From assembly GCA_029204225.1 (NCBI GenBank), contig CM055097.1, positions 12,095,346 to 12,159,345 on the forward strand: DNA of 64,000 nt, given 5' to 3'. The stretch's first letter is position 1. The number at the start of each line of letters is the position of its first letter. The translations under genes and the position numbers were made by a program. The notes under the pieces were generated by a model. The model ran no database searches. It was not told where the DNA came from and saw only the letters and a program-made list of their open reading frames with translations. Origin of the DNA: Diphasiastrum complanatum (Eukaryota; Streptophyta; Lycopodiopsida; Lycopodiales; Lycopodiaceae). Positions 46,870 to 58,183 of this stretch are shown here, in pieces.

Positions 46870-48429
46870 GAAGAGCAAGGCCCTCCAAGCTACCAAGGGG
46901 ATCAAGCTCGCAAACTCAAATAATAGCATGCGATCATCTACTAAAAAGGTGTCACAGTTACGAAAATGTAAATCATATTAACTAGATAGTAAAAATGTAC
47001 ACAGTACATGAGATTTTAGTCTTGAGATACTACTGCAGTTGTAACAAATATGCTTGAATGGTTTTGAAATATGCTTGATTGTGTGCACCTCAAGCAATTA
47101 GTCTAGTGAACTACTTCTTGCATGAAAATGATCTCACATCGATTCTATGTAATTTCTTAGCACACTTGGGGAATTATTATACATGAAAGGATCTCTCTCT
47201 CTCTCTCTTCAAAGTTCTTCATGAGTAAAGCAAAATAAATAATGGGTGCTATTAACTGATTATGATAAGCAGCTTCTAATAAAACACATCTGATTCTAAA
47301 TCAGAAATGGGAGATATTTTGAATTTTTTTTTTGTGTAAATCACCTATCTATTGTCAAATTTTTAGATTTTGTTAGTCATTTCAAAATCAATACAACCTC
47401 TTAAATAGGCTGTGACCTTTTGCCCACCTCATCACTTGCAATGACTTCATTATATTGTCATCACTTGCAATGACTTCATTATATTGTCAAAAGCCGACAA
47501 GGCCTATTCTTACTAAATGATATTCACTTATTAGTATATAATAATAGTGATTTAGTATTGTCTCCTAACTTTGAGAAGATTGCTTAATTTTTTGGGTACC
47601 AAATAATCTATGCATGCAATTTGAAAGAAATTGGCCATCATATCATAGACTAAATTCTTTATCAAATAAACCAAGTAGCATTTCTTGGCTATCAAAGTCA
47701 ACATTTTATTGGCTGAGGCAATATTTCTTATCAAATTTGGAATGGATTTTCTGATAGCAGCACGACTTTTTTGAATGAATACATTAGTGACAAAACAATA
47801 AAATATATGAGATATTTTTCTTCATGTTAATTTTCATACTTTGGCTTGAGATTTTTTGTCATGACATTTGTTATGGACACAATTTATTTAGGCTACCAAT
47901 GTTTCAGTGAGCATGCTTATTCTAGAGATTGATGCAAGGTCAAAGGTAATGCTATTTTCTATGGAAGAAGATATGATAAGATATAGCTTTGTCATTATCT
48001 TCTTTCCATTCGTGAAGTTCCTTGTATGTCCTAGTAGGCATCTCTTCGGTGCCGTCCACCCAGGGCCATAGCAATACTGTCTCAATTAATTTTGGACTTT
48101 CCTAAAATTTATTTTCAGAAATGGACTCGAGAATTTACAACACATCAAATTAAACATCTTTTTGATATATTTGATATTTTGATTCATCCATCTAAATTGG
48201 TATTATCTAACGATAAAAACATCGTTTAAATTGACAGTACTTTCAGTATAACTGGAACAACATGATGACTAGCATCTGAATATATTCAAACATCTTATGC
48301 GATATTTAACAAACATCTATCACAACTGATTTTAAATCTCACTTTCAAATGAAAATATTCAAACATCTTATGAGACATTCAACAAACATCACTACCGCCT
48401 GAGGCATTTACAGTGTATTGAAGTTGACA
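46870..48429. other. Intergenic, one short tandem duplication
   Basis: Nothing gene-like. A 29-bp unit (ATCACTTGCAATGACTTCAT plus TATATTGTC) is duplicated at 47431-47459 and 47460-47488. Confidence 0.5.
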
Positions 48430-49838
48430 TCGAGAGATTGAATGTGGATCAGCGAAAGATTTTCGACCGTGTAGTACATGAGCATGTTGTTTGGAGAGTG
48501 GGTGGAGTGTTTTTTGTAGATGGTCCGGGTGGTACATGCAAGACTCACCTTTATAGTGTCATATTGTCGTACATGCATGCACATGCATTGGTAGTTGCAT
48601 CGTGTGGGATTGTTGCATTGTTGATGAAAGGTGGTAGGACCGCACACTCTCGGTTTAAAATTCCTCTGACGGAATTGAATGAGAGCTCGACATGCAACAT
48701 TTCTAAGCAATCTGCATTAGGTATGCTTTTGATGGCATGTCGATTGATCATTTGGGATGAGGTTCCCATGGTGCCTAAGTATGCTATAGAGTGCATAGAT
48801 CGATCTCTGCGAGATATATTGAGTATCGACGCTCCATTTGGAGGAGTTCCAGTTGTTTTCGAGGGTGATTTTTGACAGATTCTACCAGTGGTATTGCGTG
48901 GAAGTCGGGCGCAGATTGTCAATGCTTTGCTGAAGTGTTCACATTTGTGGAAACACATGGAGGTGCATAAATTGACAAAGAACATGCGCGTCATGGGCGT
49001 GGAGGGATGAGCAGTTGAGGTTTGCAGCTGTTGAGTGTGGGAGATGGTCGTGAGCCCACATTCGTGCATCGTGATTTGGACCTGATTTCCCTGTCGGAGT
49101 GCATGTGTGTAAGGACGCGTGATGTGGGCAAATTGATTTCATTCACATTTTCTGATGTTGCGCGACATTTTAAGAATGTTGAGTTTTTGAGGAGTCGTGC
49201 AATATTGACCCCATTGAACAAAGATGTGGATGAGATCAATGTGAGGGTTGTTGAGCAGCTTCCGGGTGACGTTTTCACCTTTTATAGTGCCGATAGTGTT
49301 GTTGAGTGTGAGGGCTCTAATGTCCACCCTATAGAGTATTTGAACAACTTGCAACCAAGTGGGTGTCCTCCACATAAGTTGGTGTTGAAGATTAGGATGA
49401 TTGTGATGTTGTTACGATCGATAGCATCGCACAAGGGATTGTGCAATGGCACAAGATTGATCATCCTCAGATTGGGTAGACAGGTCATAGAGACAGAGAT
49501 AGTGACCGAGAAAAATATAGGGAGTAGAGTCCTTATTCCACGTATCCCTATAGTGCCAAGCGATTTGAACATACCATTTGAATTGCAGAGGGTCCAGTTT
49601 CCTATCAGAGCAGCATTTGCCATGACAATAAGCACAAGGGCAAACTATGGACACAATTGGATTGTATTTGCCTCGGCCTGTGTTTAGTCATGGGCAGCTG
49701 TATGTTGCACTTTTGAGAGTGCGAAATGCAGCAAGTCTTCGTGTGCTGATTATTGACAAGGACAATCGATTTACGGATGTGGATGGAGTGGCGAGGTACA
49801 CTCAAAACATTGTGTATTCAAAGGTGTTGTGGCAGTAA
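48430..49838 (+). pseudogene. Helitron PIF1-like helicase, C-terminal part
   Basis: Helicase motifs in order: LNVDQRKIFDRVV, Walker A as GPGGTCKTHL (Cys where Gly is expected in GTGKT), Walker B LIIWDEVPM, VFEGDF followed by TGA and QILPVV (the usual GGDFRQ.LPV), then after a frameshift near 49015 the C-terminal domain to GQLYVALLRVRN (motif VI, FSHGQLYVALSRV). Two stops and at least two frameshifts. Helitron helicases unwind DNA during rolling-circle transposition. This copy is inactive. Confidence 0.9.
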
Positions 49839-49879
49839 GTTTGAAGTGATGTTTATGGTTTATGGTTTTGAGATTCAAG

Positions 49880-50010
49880 GTATAGTTAGAGTTAGAATTG
49901 CAGTTAGACTTAGCATTTGGGATGTAGGATAGAGTTAGAGTTAGAGTTGGAGTTAGATTTGGAGTTAGACTTAGCATTTGGGATGTAGGGTAGAGTTAGA
50001 GTTAGAGTTT
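49880..50010. repeat. (GTTAGA)n-like array
   Basis: Repeats of GTTAGA with variants, arranged as two copies of a unit ending CATTTGGGATGTAGG. It resembles but is not the plant telomere repeat TTTAGGG. Confidence 0.7.
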
Positions 50011-50387
50011 TTTGAAGCCTATAACTTTTTCGAAGGCTTGAATTTTTTCAAAGACTCGAATTTTAGATATTTGAGATGCGAGATGTGCAAAATCGGTCAT
50101 CATCCAAATCTTGAACTAAGTGAACGAACATCAACCGCACTGTAAAGTATCGCTTACGGTCTGAACAAAGTGAACGAATCGCAAACCGCACTGCAAGGGT
50201 CTCGCCTATTGCTACATATGGTTTGAACGAAGGCATAGGGACTGCCTTTAGGTCGCATAAGGACCGCTGCAGAAGGACCGCATTAAGGCCGCACAGGGAC
50301 CACCGCCACCTAGATCGGAAAATCAGCGTCCGTCAACGACATACTAAATTTCCAAATCATCGGCCGCCACCTAGATCGACCGCCATT

Positions 50388-50415
50388 GCCTATCAACGAC
50401 GGGCACTCTTTACTA

Positions 50416-50416
<1 letters not shown>
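50388..50416 (+). other. Helitron 3' terminus, second copy
   Basis: GCCTATC, AAC, GACGGGC forms a stem weakened by one mismatch and one wobble relative to the copy at 8821. The same spacer ACTCTTTA and CTAG follow. Confidence 0.78.

Positions 50417-50463
<47 letters not shown>
50417..50463. repeat. (AT)n
   Basis: About 23 AT units starting at the base after the Helitron CTAG. Confidence 0.95.
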
Positions 50464-50465
<2 letters not shown>

Positions 50466-50480
50466 CAAATCTAATCCTCA

Positions 50481-50800
50481 TTAGAGAAGTTCTCAATATC
50501 AAAAAGACCCTTTGTAAAGATACTTTTATTTTTTTCTTTAGTTTCGACCGTCACCAGGCCCAATGAAAATGCACAGATTTGAAATCTACGTAACATAGTT
50601 CAAATTAGCTAAAAAATAAAAATGCAATATAGAAAACTTTGAAATTTGTGTCCGAGCAGCATGGACGTATCCCATTGGTTTCTTCTTCCTGCCCGACACG
50701 TGCTAATCTGCCCGATGTCAATACCTCAAGTTAAATTTACTTGACTATGCTGGTTAGTATAATGAGATTTTCTAACTATACTAGTTACAGTTATAGAAAT
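50481..50800 (+). promoter_or_regulatory. Upstream block shared by both gene A copies
   Basis: Starting at CATTAGAGAA, this region aligns with 61987-62250: a T-rich stretch, a CTACGTAACRTAG near-palindrome, an A-rich stretch, then GCAGCATG and ATTGGTT (50674-50680; an inverted CCAAT box) before a CTGCCC. Non-coding homology this far upstream means the two gene A copies arose by DNA-level duplication or transposition. Confidence 0.6.
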
Positions 50801-50943
50801 ATAGTATGTACATTTACATAAAATATGGTATACGCAGTAACTGTGACTATGTTGGCATTCACATTAGATTAAATGTGATACAAAAAATTGAAATTAAGTA
50901 TCATATTAGAGAGATTTTTGGTGCCCAAGCTTTGAAAATAGCA

Positions 50944-52312
50944 ATGGCAAGGAGACCCATATCTACAATCGAGTCTGTGATTCTTTACAATGAGAAAGAT
51001 GAAGCTGATAACTGGAAGCCAACAAAATATACGAAGAACTCATGGGTATTGGTGCATCCATCATCAAAGGGCAATTTTCGACAAAAGGAAAGAGCAAAAA
51101 TGACTTACAAATCTTATTGGAAAGCAAAAAATTTGGAGTTTAAGACTACCCTGAGAGGTCAATCTATATCAGAAGTCTTAGTACAACATGTATATATGCA
51201 TTCAGAAATCAAAGTACATGATATCCATCCTCATGATCATAAAAAATGTAATTGTAAGTATATCAAAACATATGCACTCTACAACAATCATAGGTGATTT
51301 TCTTTATTGATGCTCTTCAGATTATGACTTAAATGCTTCAACATTGTTTTTTTCTTTCAGATTTATACCCATCAGACATAAGTGAATGGGAGCCCGCACA
51401 ATCACTTGCAAAAATATTAGACGTGATTCACTCTGATGTTGGAAAGCTACAATACAGAGGAAGAAGTCCAAAGGAGCTTGCAGATTGTGGTATCTATTTT
51501 TATGAATATATATATATGCCACAGATGGAAGTTTTGGCAAGCTCGAAGCAAATCCATTGCCTGGTTTTCAAAGTGATGAGTGGCCTACTCTTGACAGCAT
51601 TGCTTCTAAATCCTTGAGATGCAAGCTACTCATTGATATTAGAAATGCTATGAAGATAAGCACAGGCTCGAAAATTGTTCACCTAAGTTGGTTTATCTCA
51701 TTACATATATTTGTTGATTTTTTCTCGAGTGCTAGTGTTTGTAGGACACCAACTTTATTTGTTTGCAAGGATTTATCAAATGAGACTTTGTCAGATCTCA
51801 TGGATCAAGGTTGGGATAGTAAAACAAATAATGACATAAAATACAGGATTAAAAAGTTCTCAATGATCTTTCGTTATCATATCAAAAAGCAAATGCTCAG
51901 TCTCACATTTAGCTACCAAAGATACAAGAAAATTGAAAGTACATGGCTACCACTGGATCAAGACTTTGAACTAAATGGTCACACAAACCGAATGGAGATA
52001 AACATTATCTACAATGAGGAATATTTGACTATGGTTGAGGTGGAAGAGCATTGGAAGTTTGATTTTATCAGAACAGAGCTCATGCTATTACAAACCAATC
52101 TATCAACATATTTCAGATTTATCATCAACGGAAGACTCGTAAGTACTTTATGTTTATTGCCATTTCAAAATAGAACAAAATCATAGAAAATGTCATCATT
52201 TACAATTGCACATTCACTAATATTTGCCATGTCACAGATGCGAAAAAGACATGAGCTGATAACGTGCTGCAAAGATCTACCTACAACAATCACCATTGTG
52301 GGAGAACAATAG
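50944..52312 (+). CDS. Gene A1: unknown three-exon protein with ubiquitin-like C-terminus
   Basis: Exons 50944-51253, 51361-52138 and 52238-52312, with consensus donors (GTAAGT twice) and T-rich acceptors. I do not recognise the family. Features are a conserved N-terminal block with KNSWVLVHPSSKG, a middle block LDVIHSDVGKLQYRGRSPKE, a segment with FFSSASVCRTPTLFVCKDLS, and a C-terminal 75 residues whose pattern (INIIYN...MVEV...W...FIRTEL..........FRFIINGRLV, then RKRHEL and TITIVGE) resembles a ubiquitin/PB1-type beta-grasp fold. That is inference. One frameshift lies near 51530, where the frame changes between YIYMPQ and FGKLEANPLPGF, so this copy may be inactive. The start Met is the only one near the conserved N-terminus. 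It converges on gene B, 209 bp away. Confidence 0.6.
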
Positions 52313-52521
52313 TTTCAGATAAACTTTAGTAAAAATATGTGTATACACTCTTTCATTCAATAAATGAAATCCCAAGTTGGGCATCAGTACATGTATTTTG
52401 TGCTCCCAAATTCATAAACTGGAGCAACATTTGATATATCAATGTATATTTTTCTATGAATTCTATATATGTACTTTTGTTCTATTCTATCTATATTTGT
52501 TTTGATCTTAATTTAGTATAA

Positions 52522-54269
52522 CTACATCAACCTTTGCACCATCATCAATAACGGAGGCTGAAGCCTTGCCCTAGCTAGTATACTCAAGATAATTTCTTGT
52601 CTAAATCTGTACACTTGGCTTGATGTGTACTCAGGAAGTGTAAACTGCAAAATAGAACAATCATGTATTAGTAATGGCCAAAAACATCAACAAAATAGAA
52701 AACTAATCATGATTCCAAAATAAAAATAAATAGAATTTATTATCTTAAAAATATCAACATCTTGTTGAAGGTTGAACCACTCAAAAAATAACTTTGCATT
52801 GTATAATGTGTACCACCCACAGCTGAATGAATCATTTTGCTGGGGTGACTGCAAAATAATTCAGCACACAAGAAATCAATTATGAAACAAAATGAATTAG
52901 AATGAAACAATTACATTAGAATACTGATTTCAAAATGCTGTTCAGAAAGACGGAGTTTACCTCCAAACTGACAATCTGCCAGTCCACGGGATGGGAAACA
53001 TCTGTATGAATATATTTACTTAGATATGGAAGGTATATATCTACATCCTTATGTGTATTTCTCATCGAATTCATCTTGACACAAAAACCTTTAATAATAT
53101 TATCTACAGATCTCTTAATAGAGATCAAGTTTAAACTCCAATGGTCACTGCAAAATAAGATTGAAATTTCTTTAGCTGCAATTCTGAGAACTATTTCCAT
53201 TGACAATGCCATGTTAATGCATAAAACATCAAGAAGCATTTAATATATTTTACTTCGTATGATAAGGGATGAGTAGATACTTTGTTGCTGGTGTGAATCC
53301 ACTTGTCAGACACTGTGACAATGTGTCATTATTCTCCTTGAAGGCTTGAAGCAGAAAGTTACTCAGCACCAGCAACTCATTGGATGAATCTCTTGCAATG
53401 TCATATTCCAAGAGTGTAAGCCCGGACTCTATCACATGATCATTTATAGAAGCCCGTCTGTCTTTGAGATCCAAGCAATCTAGAACTCTAAAATTAATAC
53501 TAAAATCAAGTTCATCTAGTCTAAAACAAAAAGGAGTACCAATTGTATCTATAGCATCAGATATGTATTTCTCAAATTTAAGATAATCATCCGAATCTAT
53601 ATATGTATAAAAATTTGGAGGAGGAGGAGGAGGTGGATGTGTAGTATCTACATGAATTAAAGGGGTATCCAAAACAGATGTAGCTATATTTACAACATTA
53701 TCAATAGCAGCATTATCTACAATGGATTCCGGGTTAGGCTTCACAGAATCTGTGGTGTCTACCCTCCTTACTTTCTTCGGAGCTCTCTTGGGGGCTGTCT
53801 GCTTTCTAGGACGTTTCGTAGGTAGATCAATCCTATCTAGAGGAGTTGGTCTAGGAGCAGCAGGCTGAGATATGTGTAACCTACAATACCTATCCCTCAT
53901 TCTCATCAGGAGCTGAAAATCCTTGGGCATTATGGTGACTCTCTTGGAATGGATTGCAAGGAAAAGAGAATCCTCAAAAAAAAGACTAATGTAATCTTCA
54001 GCAGCCTCCTGAAGGCACTAAAGAGCACTGGGTGTGAATTTAACTAGCTGTCTGAGATCATTTCTTGTTATGTTTTGGACAGCACGATAGAATGGAGCTC
54101 TTGGGATCAACAAAGCTGTTGATCTCTGATACTTGCGTATCTCAGAGAGCCACCTGCTGCGGTTGCGCGTTCTAGGTCTACCGGGTGGTGTAATGGCAAC
54201 CGCAGGGGCTGAGGATGAGCCATGAGAGAAGAAGTCCCTCCTTTTCTGCTTTCTCCTATCCATGGACAT
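52522..54269 (-). pseudogene. Gene B: histone H3/CENP-A-like domain fused to a Ulp1-like protease
   Basis: Four minus-strand exons, 54269-53254, 53147-52961, 52848-52759 and 52644-52522, join in phase to 472 codons. Residues 42-130 are an H3 fold: EIRKYQRSTALLIPRAPF (alpha-N), [17 protein letters not shown] (alpha-2), [15 protein letters not shown] (loop 2, alpha-3). Loop 1 is one residue longer than in canonical H3 and the N-tail lacks ARTKQ, so it is closer to a CENP-A type. A basic stretch (150-170, possible nuclear signal) and seven prolines follow. From about 245 to the end is a Ulp1/C48 domain: [24 protein letters not shown] with His341, QQNDSFSCGW with Gln405 and Cys411. The Asp of the usual DSM motif is Asn365. 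Ulp1 enzymes cut SUMO or related modifiers. Codon 84 (54020-54018) is TAG, inside the fold; everything else is open. Confidence 0.72.
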
Positions 54270-54535
54270 GTACTATGGGATAGCGGACTTGTGCGTGATG
54301 GTTAGGATGAGCAGGGAGGGATGATAAAGACCTTGCAGGGGACCGATATGTACGGAGAAAATGTACGGTATATCGTACCTGTGCGAGCCGAATATAAGAG
54401 AGAGCGATTAGTTTTGAAGAAAGACGCACAAGTGCAATACGGGGAGACACGTAGGCAGATGTATCGGACATGTGTGCATGGAAGGCGGTAGGAGGAATAT
54501 CGATTTGAAGGATGCACACAAGTGCGATATGTGGA
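54270..54535 (-). promoter_or_regulatory. Gene B upstream region with CACAAGTGCGATA motif cluster
   Basis: Within 260 bases of the gene B start codon lie five copies or near-copies of CACAAGTGCGATA in both orientations: 54281-54293, 54371-54383, 54427-54439, 54462-54474, and an exact one at 54517-54529. A further variant is at 54923-54935. The same motif stands before gene C. They could be transcription-factor or transposase binding sites. Confidence 0.6.
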
Positions 54536-54589
54536 GCGAAAAAAAAAGTGAGAAAAATTCATCAAAGTTTGTGATTTTATATTGCGGTT

Positions 54590-54855
54590 CGCACGTGCGA
54601 AAGAACATTTTGTCACATGTGTGGGAGTTGTATGAACATATGCGAGAGAAACATGTGTCACCCTGTCACATTATTCGTGTGGGATTTGTACAAGCAAATG
54701 CGAGAGCGACACGTGTTGTCGAGCAAACGAATGAACACATGACACATGTCCAAGTGTCATTTCGCACGTGTCTAGGTGTCACCTCACACGTGCTAGTGCC
54801 TGTAGTCCAATTGAAAGTAGACACGTGTCCTTTGTCCGTTGACCACACGTGCAAA
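54590..54855. promoter_or_regulatory. Cluster of CACGTG (G-box) motifs
   Basis: Six CACGTG cores in about 265 bases (near 54592, 54711, 54766, 54787, 54824, 54846), several as ACACGTGTC. G-boxes bind bZIP and bHLH factors in plants. It lies 0.3-0.6 kb upstream of gene B. Confidence 0.45.
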
Positions 54856-57099
54856 AATTTAGTATAAATGGCACAAAAACTAATTAATTTTTTTACCTTT
54901 TCCGTTCTCAAAATTCGTGGCATATCGCTCTTGTGCTTGCGCATTGTTGTCCGTTTGCTTGCAACGATACCTACCTACGCACTGTTAGCCAATATTTTTG
55001 CACGGAAAATCGGGCTAATATTGAAGTTTAAGTTTGCAATAATTGAAAAAATCGGCATGTAAAACCCGGTTATTAGAGAAAAATCGTCACAAATTTGCCT
55101 CGAAATTGGGTCCCAGCCCATCCTAAAGTGGCTAGACATAGTTTAAAAGTAAGAAATTGACTTTCGAAAAAACCATCAAAAATATTATGTGGTCAAGTTT
55201 TGTAAGACCAAGCCAAAAGTGCCGGTCCACCTAGAATTGGGTCCCAGCCCGTCCTAAATGAGGCTAGAGCAAATTTTGCGGCCTTAGAAATGGCCGGTAA
55301 ATATTTTACCGCTTTTCTAAAAAATGGCCAGTTGTAAAAAAATAGCCGGTATGACCGTGCTAAAATCTCACCATGTACTGAGTCCATTTTTACTAATATA
55401 TGATCACTCAGTGTATTTTTCAGAGAAACCGTGTTGTCGTGGGAGCCCTAGTCATGAATGCCGAAAAGTCAACCACAGAAGAAAAAATCGAGAAAGAAAA
55501 GTTTCGGGTAAAAACCGGACCGGGAAATATGGATTCAGTGTCAATAAGTCACAGAAACCCTAACGACAAAGTTTGGACAATTTACGGACAATTAACGAAA
55601 TGTGTGGGCCAAGTGGTTACCCAACATGCCAAAAACCCAAACAAATGAGCAGTAGGCACACGACCCTTGAAAAAATGAAGAAAGGCCAAAAATGAAGGTA
55701 CCCAAAGAAAAAATGAAAGTCGCCTACTAAAAATAGGGATTTAAAAAAGGCCTCACCCAAAATTTGGATAATAAATGCCAAACCACCTTGGAGGCTAAAA
55801 AGTTTGGGAGGTACACCCACTAGCCATTGACATTTTGGGCTTCTAGGGTGTACAAAAGGAGAAACTTGAATGGCCTCCCTAGCCTTTGACAAAAATGGCG
55901 TCTTGGCTAATTTTGGAAAAGAGCCTTGAATGCACCACTCCCCCACTCTCTTATAGAGGCCACTAGGTATACTATCAAATGGGTTGAGGACAAATGGCAA
56001 AGAGGGCTTGAAGGACATGAAGAATGGCAAGATGACATTGTGAAGGGGATGCATTGGATTTTCCTATCAGAAGGAGCCAACTCCTTGTATTTCAAATGTT
56101 AGTGTATTTGGATGTTAGTGCTTTTGTGAGTTAGTGTATTCGGATGTTAGTGCTTTTGTGATTTGATAATTTGATAGTTGGATGATGATATGATAGTTGG
56201 ATAATGGGATGATGTTGATAGTTGCTAAGTTGAGAGTGGAGAGTTTGATGAATTTGATGTGATAGTTTTGATGTGATGTTGGTTGAGAGTCTTTTTGATG
56301 AGAACTTGCTTGCTTGAGGATGCTTGGAAGTTAGTTCCATTTTGATATTAGTGATTGTGGATGTTGTTGCTCCATGTTAGAGTTCGCTATGGGAGTTGGT
56401 GGTTATTGCTTGAATCTCATCTCTAGTAGGAGTGCATCATGGAGTGTTTGATTTTGCATTGAGAAAAAAAGTGAGTACTTTTGAGTGCATTGAGTGGGTA
56501 ACGTCGAAGTTGGAGTGATTGCTTGTATGATTTGGTTGTGCATGGTAAGAAGGAAGTCTTTTGATTGATGATTGATTGAGGAATACCAAGGTTTTGCTAA
56601 TGGTTGAATGATGGAAGTAGGTTGATGGTGTTTGATTCTTGTAGTTGGATGATGGTGGATGGAAATTTAGTAATGCTTGTTTCCTACTTGGTTAGTTGAT
56701 TGAAGAGTCATTATTGGGTGATTAGGCTATTATTTCTCGCTTGGTTGGACTCTTGTTAGGATTCTTGTTTCAATACAAGAGTCATGACATTGGTTTTTGT
56801 GAACGAGATTGAAAGTGTTGGTTTGCCTGAGAAGAAAAGGGTGTGAGGGAATGAGTTTATAGGTAAATACTCGGAAAGACTTGTTTACCTATTGAGTTTT
56901 GATGTGAAGAAGGAGAGTGAAGCAGTGTAATGTGATGATAAGTCATTTTCGTAGTTGTGTGAGCACCACTAGTACATTTACTTAATCAAACAATGAGACA
57001 AAGACGACAAGCGATGAAAGGAACCATCGTTGGCCTCTGATCGCTACTCATAATATGCAAAGGAACTGTCAAGCCCTGTTTTCCATTTAAGATGACTCG

Positions 57100-57620
57100 A
57101 CGACTTGCACACTTGCTGTCTACGGCCCTGTACCCTCGTTGCATCTGTGGAGAGCTTGGAACAGCTCGTTGGAGGCTACCTTTGTGCGCTACCCTGCCTT
57201 TGTTCGCTGCTCCTGCAGATCTTGTTGCCTTACCTCTACCTGCAGCTCCTCGCTGCCTCACTTACTGCAATCTGCCTTGCTGGCCCTGCGATCTCCCCGC
57301 TACCTCTGCCTTCAGTGTGCTCTCTGGAGGTCTTTCTGCATGTCTGCCTGTCTGCCTCTGTTTGTTGCTCCTACAAGTGCTTGCTGCCTCACCTACCTCT
57401 GCCTCCGTTGCTTCACCTGCGATCTACCTGCAGTTGCTCGCTGCCTCACCTGCTGGCCCTGCGAACTGTCTGTTGCACTCCTCTGTGTGCTCGCTGGAGG
57501 GATTCCTGGCAGACTACTATAGCTCCTTGCTGCCCCATCAACTGCTTGCTGCCCTCAGCTGATCGCTACCTCATCGCTGTCATGTGCCCACCTGCCATCT
57601 ACCTTTTGTTTCTCCCTGTG
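57100..57620. repeat. CTGCCT-rich low-complexity tract
   Basis: Diverged repeats of GCTCGCTGCCTCACCTGC and CTGGCCCTGCGATCT. All three forward frames are open across much of it because the composition lacks stops, so open frames here mean nothing. Confidence 0.7.
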
Positions 57621-57843
57621 CATTGTCTGTCTGCTAACATCATTCCCAGTGGGCATTCATTACACTATGGAGAGCCCTTCTATGCAAAACGTTGTGAATC
57701 CTAGAGCATCCTATCATTGACAGAGAGAGCATAATGGAAACTCAAGGAGCATGAACTCCACCCTGTTGTCCAATGCTGGGTCAAGCCTATGAATCTAATT
57801 CAGTGACCATCACAGAATACCTCTACTATTTTCCAGCTAAGCT

Positions 57844-57911
57844 GAGCGCACCGCTATGGCGAATCCACCTTACCTTTGAGCGCACCGCTATGGCGAATCC
57901 ACCTTACCTTT
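57844..57911. repeat. Perfect 34-bp tandem duplication
   Basis: GAGCGCACCGCTATGGCGAA plus TCCACCTTACCTTT occurs twice with no mismatch. Confidence 0.95.
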
Positions 57912-58116
57912 GAGGCAGAGATCCAAGGCATTGTTGTTGCTAATTTTTAGCATTCTTCTATACTCGGCCATCATTCAAGCACCTACCCATCGCCTTCCAG
58001 GAAGCCATGCGAGACAGTAAAGGCAAAACGACCGGGACTTTGAGACATTCATGACTAAGGGGTTCTTACGGCAAACCAGCTACCTAACTATTCATTGAGG
58101 TAAGCGTTTACTTAAT

Positions 58117-58183
58117 CTATTTGCACTGTCTATTCATTTCAGTTTCATAACCTATTTGCACTGTCTATTCATTTCAGTTTCAT
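58117..58183. repeat. Perfect 35-bp-period tandem duplication
   Basis: CTATTTGCACTGTCTATTCA plus TTTCAGTTTCAT occurs twice. Confidence 0.95.

Larger units (their letters stand above)
48430..50416 (+). mobile_element. Helitron with helicase remnant
   Basis: A broken PIF1-type helicase points rightward to a Helitron 3' end (hairpin 50388-50404, CTAG 50413-50416, then T). This is the correct orientation, since the Rep-helicase gene always reads toward the hairpin. The Rep nuclease half is absent and the 5' end is not found, so the left coordinate is only the start of helicase homology. Confidence 0.75.

Noticed and set aside
48181-48380. Repeated CAAACATCTTATG motifs left of the Helitron helicase
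   Set aside because: Only two or three AT-rich near-copies, with no link to a Rep domain or a 5' TC end.
49880-50010. Interstitial telomere repeat
   Set aside because: The unit is GTTAGA, not TTTAGGG, and it sits inside a Helitron between the helicase and the hairpin.
54018-54020. Gene B stop explained by an extra intron
   Set aside because: The frame is open and homologous to H3 directly on both sides of the TAG with no gap, so no intron is needed or possible there.
52522-54269. Gene B as the host centromeric histone gene
   Set aside because: It is fused to a protease, carries a stop, lies among mobile-element genes, and lacks a normal H3-length end. I cannot fully exclude an origin by capture of the host gene.
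57092-57704. Three overlapping Leu/Cys/Pro-rich forward frames of 127-199 codons
   Set aside because: All three frames are open at once because the CTGCCT-rich sequence lacks stops. No splice signals or family motifs.
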